From Saxidomus purpurata (taxonomy: Eukaryota > Mollusca > Bivalvia > Venerida > Veneridae), in the NCBI GenBank assembly GCA_022818135.1, contig JAFMSR010000001.1:33194963-33258962 (forward strand): DNA of 64,000 nt, given 5' to 3'. Positions 38,801 to 50,800 of this stretch are shown one piece after another (within the stretch, counting starts at the first letter, position 1; each line of letters opens with the position of its first letter). Below the pieces are notes generated by a model. It was not told the DNA's origin. It did no database searches and saw only the letters and a program-made list of their open reading frames with translations. The translations under genes were made by a program, and so were the position numbers.

Positions 38801-41800
38801 TACCACATAAATGTGTAATGTATTATAGTACTGCATGTGTGTGCATACAAAAAAGTTTCCTTTTTTTTGTTGTTAAACATATTAAGTGTAATTTGTCCAA
38901 ATGTTTGGAACCAAAATCAAGTGAAGTTTGTGCGTACAACATTTTTTTTTTTTTTTTTATAAATGTGTCTTGCAATTCTGACCAGTTTTTTCTGCAGAAA
39001 TATTCAACAAATTAAACTTTAACTTGACTACTTCAATTAAAAAACAAAAAAGCCTTAGAGGCCAACATGGGGTCTTCGGCTGGGAACACATGCAGGTATA
39101 TCATCGTCTTGTACAGAACACTACAGATTATCTTGATGGATGTAGAAGTATACGTTCATTGGTTTATTTACCAAAATTTTCAGTGCAATTGTAATGCTTA
39201 ATTGCTTCTACAAGAAGTAGTCGATTTTGTGTTTAAAGGTGCATTTATGAATTATGTCTGTAAAATACATGTTACTGTTTATTTTCAGTTTGAGATTGTA
39301 CTATCAGCAGGGTGAATGTCTCGTGTTAAAACCAATCAGTGGAGATATGGAAGAGCTACAGGAGATTGTCACACGACTTAAAGCTGTCACCATGGGTTGT
39401 GAGGTAAGTTAGCCTTCTCATTGTCTGAACCATATAGTGTATCTCCTATCAGTTACAAGAATGTTGGGAGTTAATTTAAAAGGGCTTTCTTGACAGTTTC
39501 TAAGAGAGCTTTCAGTTGTTAACTTCTCAGCTAAAGCTATTTTAACCACAGTTATATGTTCGTCTTCTCTGCTTTCTGCAAGTACTTTGTCAGTTTTACT
39601 AATTATTTAGCTGGATTTTGAAAAGTAACTGGTATTCTGGAGTCCTATTCTTCAGAAAAAAGGCAGACGTCTTTGACTACTTGAGAAATATAATGGCTTG
39701 ACTCTGATTCTTGAGATCTGGCATGACTGTATGATAAAACAGAATACATCTGTGTCTGCTGTGTCTGCAGTTGAAGTTTTCAAGTCGTGTGAATTATATT
39801 TATGACTATATATTGTGAAGTATGAAGCTGCTACTGTATTTATGAAGGAATCAAATAATATTTTCAGACTGAAGAACTGACCTTGAAGAGGAATGGTCTT
39901 GGACAACTTGGTTTCCATATCCAAGCTGAGGGTATTGTTACCGACGTAGAACAGTACGGGTTTGCTCACGAGGCAGGTTTACGTAAGGGAAGTCGTCTTG
40001 TAGAGATCTGTAAGGTCGCCACGGTGACGCTCACACATGACCAGATGGTTGATCTTCTGCGAACATCTGCCACTGTGAAAGTTGTTGTTATACCTCCACT
40101 GAAGGATGGTGGCCCAAGGTAAAACAATAATTACCTCCCTTATATACTAACCTTTACTTCATATGTCATAATCAGGATCAGATCAGTAATTTCATTGGTA
40201 CTTTGATATATGGTTCAATTACATTTTCTGCCATGAAACTCTTCTGCAATGGCCACTATAATAGTGATCTCTATTTGCATTATTAAATGTCCTTAGATAT
40301 AACATACTGATTTTTCCACTTCCTTAAAGTTTGACAACCCTGGACTTAGGTTTATGTTGCAATGCAAAATGATTAGTTATGAAAGATTAAAATTTTACTG
40401 TCCGAATCAAAATATAAAGGCAAAAATTTCTTCCTTGCATGAGATTCAATATTTAAAGTGTCCAGGTTTTATTACAAGTCTACAAAAGTTACAAATATGA
40501 AAAAAATAAAAAGAAACAGTTGAACCATACATTGAAATGTACCATATTGCTAGATTAGCTGTTTTAAGAGTGTAATCAAAACACCATGATCATATTCATC
40601 TATCTCATTAATTATTTCATCTGAAATCTGTTAACATTTACTATTCTTGAATATCAAAGAAATCTCCGTTATGTACTGTATGATGATGGGCATGCTGAAT
40701 TGCTGATTTCTTCCTTTCTCAGATGAATATTTCAATGTTGTGAACTAAAACAATGAACAAATCTGTTACAGTTTTATGAACAGTGTTTTTTTGCATGGTA
40801 TTTTTAGAATGTTCTTAGGAACTTTTGTCTGCAGGTTTTGCCTGGCAAAAATCATCTTTCATTCATTAAACAGTCAGTTATAGGCAAGATATAGTGAACA
40901 TTGTGAAGGGAAATCAAAGCTCTGAAATATATTATGACTTAAGGTACATGTATACTACTGTATCTCATATAGGTCACAGCCATACATAGTTTATGATAGT
41001 TCAATTGTTCCAAATGAATCAAGTCAGGGCTTTATAATACAGTGAAACCAGCAGGTCAATTCTTTCTCAGTGCTTTCACTAAGGCCTTACCTTAGCCTGT
41101 GACATCGTGAAACAAGGCTAACCAGAAAAAGGGCTATAATTCAAACATTTTAACAAATATTTTGCATATACATTTGTATGAATGGAAAATTAATTTCATT
41201 ACCCAGTATCTTTGCTGAGAATTTTGGATGTCAGTTACATTTCAGTAATAATCTGATAATAAATTGTTTTAACTAACTGAAAGTAAATGTCAGCATTTCA
41301 TCATGCTTTATAATACTGTTAGATGCTCATCAGTGTAGCACATCATCATTTCTACCATCTGCTAAACATCCATGCTTCTTATAGCAGCTGTAATACACTC
41401 TGCCATCAAACATTTACTCCAAATTCTACAGAGCACATAACTCCTAACTCATTACACGTCCCAGAGTTACCTCCCTGTTTGAAGTGTAGCACTTGTTTTT
41501 GCAGGGTAGTTTCTGGCTTTCTTCTCTTTAACACAAAATGCTTTACAAATTACAGTTAAAAGTGTTTTGAAATAGGTACCAGTTGCAAGGAATGTGATCT
41601 GGGGGTAAATCAGATAGCTAACTGGTCTTGAAGTTGCACAGTTGCATTTCGTTAGTAAGATAGAAACAAATGAGTTGTTACAAAGGGGACTGGAGGTGGG
41701 AAGGCAGGGGGATAAAAGGGAGGTGGTTGGCTTTGAGAGAGTCTGTGGAAATTGTACATAACATAAACAAACAGATATTTTTTAGTGGTTTGAATTAGCA

Positions 41801-44800
41801 GCTTAACAGACACTGTCTTTCTATAAAGTTAAATAGTTGTGAAAACCTCAGAAAAGCTTTATAGCTGTTGCTATAAAACCATCTCAGAGGCATGGAACTG
41901 TAATCCCATATAGATATTGTCCCAATCACATGAAAGAGAAAGTTAATTTCTGCAATATATGGGTAGGGTTTTTATGAAGCAGTGGGCTTGCCCAATCAGG
42001 AGGGATGGGGGAGTGGGGAGGGTACAATGGAGAAACAAACACTTGAAAGAGTGATCTGTTATACTGAGAGCATCAGCATGCCAGAAATCTAGAAAACTTC
42101 AGTTCTATCAGTTTCACATTTGTAAAGACATTTTCTTAAATGAGCTAGTCATGATATGTATAGATACATTGATGAAAACATTGTAAACTGATAGAAGTGA
42201 AGCGAGAATAGGTGTTGTCCTAGATACAAGATTGTTTGTTAAAGGTGTATAGATGTAACGGTGTAACATTGCATTGGCAGGGGTGTGGTAAACTTACATG
42301 CTAACCATCACTATTCCTCATACCCTGCCTTGAATGCTGTGATACAAGCAGAGTACAGCCACCATCAGAGACAGGCGCGATCCTCCAGCAGCTCCAGTGA
42401 ACCAATGCTGTCACCAATCTCTCCAGTCTCACCTATGGACGTGTCAGGAATAATGCCAAGAAGTGCAAAAAAGGAATCACACTACCAGAGGGAACACAGG
42501 GAGGTAAAGACATCACACCACCGCCATCACAGAGAACCACCGGAACTTTTACATCAAATGTCTAGAGACTCGCAGGACTCCTCAAACCTTAACAGCTCAA
42601 GGGAGAATAATCCGAGGGATGTTGAGGAAAGGTGGGAACTAAGGGAGATAATCAGGAAGAATAAGAAGGAGAGTGGAGAGAGGAGGGATAGTTGTGAGGA
42701 GTTGGAGTTTATACATGAGCGGGAATCATCAGTGTCATCATCATACAGTCAGTCTAGTCAGCGCAGCTCTAACACACTCCCACATCAGAAAAAATCATCA
42801 TCTACATCATCAGACCATAGGTACATTGTTAGGCTATTTTCTTTATTAAGGGGGTCCAGAAAGAAAAAGGGATTTTGTAAAGGTTGAGGCAGGTTTACAT
42901 ATTACTTATTTATGTAGATTTTATTACTTTTTACTCTGCACTTTCTTTAAGTTTCTTTTGCATGTGATTATCTTCATTGTTACTTGCCAGTTATTATGCA
43001 TGAAGGCCAAAGAATATAAAATTTAACAAATTTAACACCACAACTCATGATAGGCATGTTATACACAAAGTAGTTATTTTACATGTGTGTTTGTATAAGA
43101 TGTCCCAATGTAACCATAGCAACAATGTATTATATCACCTAGAGTAATAGTGCTAGTTGCAGTAGTTAATATACCAATAATTAAGATCATGATCAAATCT
43201 GTACGGTACTAAGAACCCTAGGTAGAGATCAGGAAAAGAAAAGGGGCCAGTGTGATATGAATCAACTACCCAGAAATTGGTACACACATTCTAATAACTC
43301 CCCGATAGATCTGTTTTAAAATACTGCACAAATTCTGAAAAAAACTATGCAGCAGGTGTATAGCTGTTTCTTCTAACATATTACAATGTGATGCTGAGAT
43401 TACTAAGTCATGCTGACGTAACTTTGTCAGTTTTTAAAATCATAGATCATGGGCCTCAGTTACAGATAACTACAATCAGATTATGCCTACCAAGTATGCA
43501 TTTTGGGTACTAGAAGCAGATAGCTGGTGATTGTTCTCTCTCTTTGGATTCTCAGCTAGTAGGAACCTTTCTTATCAGATGAATAGACAAATTCTTGGTA
43601 GTGCTAGCATAACAATTTGTCAGTCGCTGTAAAATTCGTGAATTGCAAATTACATGAAGCAAAAAAGTTTATCACTTAACACTTTTTTTAACAGATTCCA
43701 TACAGAAGTGTTATATAATGTGGCATAGTCTGTCTACTATTGTTGAAGTAATTAAACGGATTCCATAAAATGCACCTCATAAAATACATTCATCTATGAT
43801 CTCATCTTTGTTTGAATAAATAAATAACTTGAGGTAATAAAGAGTGATAGAGTCCTGAAAGCACGCAGACGTTTTTGTTGATTTTATGTTCATTGTGCAC
43901 TTACTATTCAGTTTGCAATTTTCTTCACCTGTTTATTTCTACTTATTTTGTTTTCTACTTTACCCAGCACCCTGTATACTCCTCATGTTATGTAGTGAAG
44001 CACCTGTCCTTCTCAGTCAGATTTTATTTTGTTTATAAAACACTTGTCTTTACTTATTTGTAAATTTGGATATTTGTTTTAATTTGGAAATTTTTATTTA
44101 TCATACCTTTGTAGAGAGCATTTTAGTACTTTGAGGTATTTCCTTTTACATGAAATATTGATATCCATGTTGTATTCAGGCAAAGCTGCTAAGTATTAGG
44201 GAAAAAACTTTTGATTGGTCAACATTCTTCCGACATTCATCCAAAATATATTTCAGAACCAATGAAGCATCAAATTTTGAAATATAATTTTCTTACATAC
44301 CAAACTTGACCAGAATGACCATGTTTTTATATGAGGTTTTATGTTGACAGAAAAATGTAACAATTTCCTAAATTATATGCAACTGTATTTCAATTGCAAT
44401 GTCTGTAAAAGTGTAAGGTTGTAACTGGGTATATTTTGTTATATAGAGGGGAGATGAAGTCACCACCCAGTAGAACATTCTACCTCACCGACTCATCATG
44501 GTCTTCCTCCAGTCTGCCTCGAGGCACCACCAACATCGTGCAATCTTCTGGTTACCATGGTTACCAGGACTCTACTGTATCCTCTGGTAGGGGTTCTTTG
44601 TTTGAGGGCAGGGAGACTGTGGACCACTACGGTTCAACCTCCAGAGGTCTTGATGACAGTAGCTACGGTACCCTAGAAGACCGGCACAAGCGTAGTGGCT
44701 CCAGGGATAGCCTAGATCAAAGCTCTCTCGGTAAGTTGTATTTGAATCTTTAAAAGATGGTTTGTGTTAAATAGTCTAACTATGGATGGCATATATTGTG

Positions 44801-47800
44801 TAGTTTATGGGCTACACTTTAACTATGACCTATACTATGGTCTTTACTATAGTCTAACTATAGTCTGTACTTCAGTTTTAAAATGATCTAAACTCAGGTC
44901 TAACCATGGTCTATACTGTAATCAAACTATAGTCTACATTGTAGTCTAACCATGATATATACTACATATACAGTGTTATTATTGTCTATACTGTAGCTGT
45001 TCATTAAAAATTGATTATTGAGCACCCTATAAAAACAAAAATGGTATTGTGCAAATTATTAACTTCATTTTAAAATTTAGCAGTGTAAGGTTTATTGCAA
45101 AGTTTTCTACTAGATTTACACCTAAACATTGTAATTTATTAATCTCAAAACAAGTCAACAATAGAAAACTGAAGGATTTCCTGTTATTACTGTAATTCAT
45201 TATTCTTTTGTGACAAATCTTTTCAAAATATTATCTCCTCTAAACAATACATCAAGTAGATTTATGCCTGGGTATCTGCAATGTTTCAATTCATATACGA
45301 TCTGATTAAAAACTGTGTCATGAAAGTTTGCCAATATTGGTTGTAATGATACTTCAACATTATGTAAAGTATGTAACAAAATCAACTACATGGCAAACAA
45401 TGTGTTTATTCTTAATTTTTGACAATTTTGGATTGGAGTGGTATGAATTAAACTAAAGGTAACTTTAACTTATATTTGACAGCCATATTTATTGACAGCC
45501 ATCTTAATAATATTCTTGTGCGAGACTTTCTTTCACAGTATTAGAATGGCACAGTTTTAAGGGGTTTATCAGTTTATCTGCCATTAGTAGAATTTATTTT
45601 TATATCGATTGTAAATATGTCTTCTGAAAAAATGTGTACTTACTTCGCTGAGAAGTGCTTTCTCTAAAGTTAAGACTGGGTCCTCCACCAAGGGTCGTCC
45701 ACCAAGGGTCCTGACCACTGGTAGATAACTAAAATATTGAAAATAGGCATTTCCAGATTGGAATACTGGTTACCTTATCATTGACATTTTTCAATTTTGG
45801 TCCCCTAAGATGCTGTGCTGTGGAGTGAAAATTTCCAATAATCTTTTTCCCCACCAGTGTCTTGTGAGAAGTTGTCAGTTACTTGTAGAGATAATACTGG
45901 TGAAATATCACAGCAACACTGGTTTGATTATCTGACTCTGTCTTAGTAATATAATCATACATATATGTAAAAGCTCAAATCTTGCAGTGCTAAAACTCTT
46001 CATTTTATTCAAGGTACTTGTGAGTAAATGACTGCGAGATCTGAAACGATCTGTGGAGCATTTTATGCTCAGTAAAATATGTTTACCATAACATACTTTC
46101 AAGTCATTCAACTGGAAAATATTTTATATCCTTATGTTCTGTGCTAAATACTTGCCCAAAGGAAATATGTGGGGCTTGATGTAGATTACATATGATATAG
46201 ATTCTGATGGTGTTAAAGCACATAAAGTAAAGAGAAATATGAGATAACGTTACACATCTGTTTGCAATAAAATAAAAGTGACGACAGCTTCTGAATATGA
46301 AGAGAGCTGTTTCTTTATTTCTCTTTTCAAAATGGTGCAATCATCTTTTGTTGCAATTTGAAGGGTGTAGAAATTGTTGAAATGTAAATTGATCTTACGT
46401 CAAAGGGATATCATGTGTCCATTGAGTCGCATCAAAATAAAGTAAAGCTGTTTAGGATGTGAAAGGAGAATATTGTTGATTCAATACTGAATACATTAAT
46501 GACAGCTACGTGCAATAAAGTGGTCATAATCAGTGAGGTGGTGTAAGTAATTATGACCAGGTACCAGTGACCATAGTGATTGTGTTAATTAAACATGTTC
46601 AGTGTGAATAATTGATATAAGAAGGATTTCTTACAAGAAGATATAGCAAATTAGGTTAGATATTCCGTAAGTTTGTTTTCATCTGGGCTGTGTTTGAGTA
46701 TCAATTTCGGATTAACATGGATTCATGAGGGAATTGTTCACTCACCTTGGATTTTGCTGTTACTGTTATAAAATACAAAATATACAACAGTCATATACTC
46801 AGCGGTAAAACTCATTAACTATAATGTTGCTACATACTTTTGCTTTTAATTAAAACCCCAAAAAAGTAAGAATTACAAAAAAACTTCACATTTAGCCTCG
46901 AGCTAAGTGTTTAATTGACAGTTAAATGTGAGCAGATTCTGGAGATAGATTTGTGTTAAATTTCTTATCCATTAAGTACACAATTTGTAGACCAGTCTAG
47001 TGAAAAACATTTGTGTGTTTTTGTAAGCTTTGTATATGAATGAAAATGAATAATGGATTGTTGTTATTTAGAGTTAGATTGAAAAGATAGACTTAAAAAA
47101 GATTGACTTTAAAAAGGTAGACTTCAAATGAACGGGATATATGTGAAAATGTATAAATGTTGCTGTAAAACAATGCTTGACTTTGTTGGTGTGAATCAAA
47201 TAAAGTAAAATTGTCTTAGGCTTACATGTGTTTAATCTAAAGCTGTTGAGCAGTTACAGACCAAAGAAAAGTCATAACCTTTGTAGCGGGATGCTAGTTA
47301 GGGATGTCAGATTTTATTTTCTATATTTTCTGTATTACAGGTGGATCAAAGGACTGGAGTGAAAGCAGTCACCCCCGTAGACCACCGCCACCCAAAGATG
47401 TAAGATTTCATTCTTGCTTGATGTACTTTAAGCGTTGTGTTGTAGAATGTTTTGTTACTCTACTATTAATAACTAAATTTTATTGAAAATGATTTTAGTT
47501 ACGCTCTGTTGAACCTAGGTAGTTAAGAAGTGGATATAAGTGTAATTATGTTTCAAAGATTAATGTGTGCACTATGCACTTTCTTAATGTGACAAAAATG
47601 ATAGATTTATTATATTTATACCTTACATACCGGCAGCAATGCAGCATGAGTATTTAACTATAGCATATTTATCCCAGATCATTGAGCTAACAGGCTCTGC
47701 CAGACAAACCAGTCATATTTTTGTAGCAGATCTTCTTATACAGAGGGTGGTTTACTCCAGGAGAGATATTTGTCGAAGGTTGAGTGACTTGATAGGAGAT

Positions 47801-50800
47801 ATATGTTAAGAAGATTTGTATTGCAACTTTTAATTCAGCTTCAGTTTTTTCACATTTTTATGCACATTTATTGTGACAAATTTATTATAGCAATAACTAA
47901 AACTACAGCTGCTTTTCAGTATGTACTGGTATTAGAATGATGAATAATAGAATGTGTTTATTTGGTAGAGTTCACCGTGGACAGAGAGTACAGCCCTGTC
48001 ACAGACTACTTACCTAACCAGCAGTACCGAGAATCTGTACAGTAGCTCCACTGCTTTATCCGCATCATCATCTCGTAAACAACAAGCACCTGTCACTGAT
48101 TACACATCCGTCCAACATGGCAACTATGCCCAGGAACTTCTAAAACAGTCCCAGAACACTAAATACTTGTTAGGTCATGGGCATGATTCTAGTCGCAAAG
48201 AGGGTCTCGCCTCTGCTAACTCTAGTTCAGTGAACCTTAGTGATACCTCATTCTCTAGTGGAGGGTCTGGTCAAACAGCCTCGAATATGCCTCAACCGGG
48301 GTCGTCAGGGGACCTCCATATGTATAACCGGGATAGAAGTAGAGGTAAGTACTGGTCTAGCAGGGGTAGTGACTACACCTGTCCTGAGATTAGAAATACT
48401 TTATTGTCTGTATACATAATTCCCACATTAACAATATTTACCTCCCTTGTTCTGAATTGTCAGCAACTGAAATTGAATGGCAACTTCCCTTAAAGTTAAT
48501 AGGGAACAATGTACTAAACAATAACAAACTGTAATAAGATTTATAAACATAATTAATCTCTGATGCTGATACGGGCAGATGACTCAGCAGGTTCAAGAAA
48601 ATGTGGTTGTAACACATAAATTCTGTGCGTATTTTCTTAATTATCAAATAACAGAAAAAATTCCTATTAATCATTAATGCTTTGTCAGTTTTGCCATTCA
48701 AAATGGCTGCCAATTCAAACAAGTGAGCTAAATATTGTGGATGTGGGAACTATGTATCGATATGAACAATTACATCACTGAGTTAGGAATGAGTAAAAAG
48801 TTGATGAAACATTTGTTAAGCCTTTATGATAAAACTTTCTTGGTCTTCATCACAAAGTGATCAGGGTCAATGGTTTGTTATAAATATTGCTATTTGTGGG
48901 ATCCAATTTTGTTTAAAGTCTTTAAAGTTACTGAGTTCCCTTGCATGCATTGAATGTTAATGGATCTACCTAGTGTGTGAAGTCTTCTAAGTTCCAATAC
49001 TACAGCCAGGAAGTGATGTATGAAACATTCATATAACTGTTAACCAAATTGTAGCATTGAAGTCTTCAGAAATAATGTTTGTTGAGAATTTTAAAAGTTT
49101 GTTCAAATGTTACATTTCACATATTTCGTGTTTATCAACAGAAGATCTGTCTGGACGTAGAAGAGCAAACACTGCGTCGGTACCTCATGGCGCAAAGTCA
49201 CACGCGTCTGGTGCAGCAAGGAGAGCAGAACTGAGTATATCACCACTGAGTAGTGAACAGAGCAGTCCTAGGTCATCTAGCAAGTAAGCGAAATATACAT
49301 GTCACTGGGAAATCCTACAATTATTAATTAAACTGGGATATATTTTTACTGCAGTTACTATGGATGCATTTCATAAATTTGTATCCAAATTTGGCGTTAG
49401 TCTCAATGAAAAGATTAAAGTGGTTTCTTTGACATTGTATGGCATACTTAAAGATATGAAGGGAAATGTGGATCATATGAAAAGACATGGCAAGTAAACT
49501 TCCATTTTATTACAACAGGAATTTATCGGGTATGTCATCCGAGGAATCATTGAGCACGAGATTACGTCCTGGTGTCACAACAAAACTGAGTAAAGCAAAG
49601 GCAACAAACAATCTACAAGATGATTTAATGAGACTGATAGATCCAGACATAGCCGAGAGTGATCTAGCTGGAATACTGGTAAGTACTATATGCTTTTAAC
49701 CAAGTCAGAAAATTTGCATTAAAGCTGCTTTCCAAATTTTCATCCAAGTTTTAGATGTTACAGATATTCAACAGAATATATTTTAAGAGATTTTGTCATT
49801 GCGACAAAAGATAGATTTTGACCCTTACCCTGTTAAATTTCTGATGGACTTGTTCATCTTCTAGTTTGGAGAGTCCCTTTAGGGATGCTCCAGAAAACTT
49901 TGATGGAATGATGGACTGTGCAGATTGTTATACTGAAGATGTAACCTGAGATTGCAGTAGTCACAAAGGCAGAATGTCTTGTTACAGTAGTCACAAAGTC
50001 AGAATGTTTCGTTACGTAGTCACAGAGGATAAGACTTAGTCAGTAGGAGCAAACATAGCAACATAGCCTCTGTGACTACTGTAACAAGACATTTTGTCTC
50101 GTTACAGTGTCACAAAGGCAATTCTTGTTACGTAGTCACATTCTGACTTTGTGATTACTGTAGTCACAAGACATTCTGACTGTGACTACTGTACACAAGA
50201 CATTCTGACTTTGTGACTAGCTGTAACGAGACATTCTGCCTTTGTGACTACTGTAACAAGACATTTTGCCTCTGTGACTACTGTAATAGCAATTGTTATC
50301 AGGAAGAAAACTGTATCAGAACTTAAACAGACTGTAATGTTAAACTTACTTTAATTATGAATATTTCAGGCCAGTAGGTCATCAAACAGGCGACTGTCTG
50401 GTCGTTTGGTGAGAACAATGTCAGATGAGAGTCTTCATAGTGGTAAAGGTAGTCTGTTGTTGGAGGGCGACATTCGCGAGTCACTGTTTCCTGAGAGAAA
50501 ACAAGAATTGCAGGGCAGCCAGGAACAACTGAGACAAAATAGGTATAAAACCTTGATATATATATAATACATTTTCTTGATATCTTGTAGCTAATTTTTT
50601 ATAAGAAATTTGTTATGCCAAGATGTACATGTAGTACGATGTGGTTCATAGATCATCATTTCTGAACTCTAATTTAATGTGTGAACAACATATACTTATT
50701 ACACTATAGTTATAATCCCTTTGTCTCTTTTTACATCTTCCATTTGGAAGTACAGTTTAAAGGGAGTTGTTAGTATTAACAGTAATTTTGTACTTTATTT

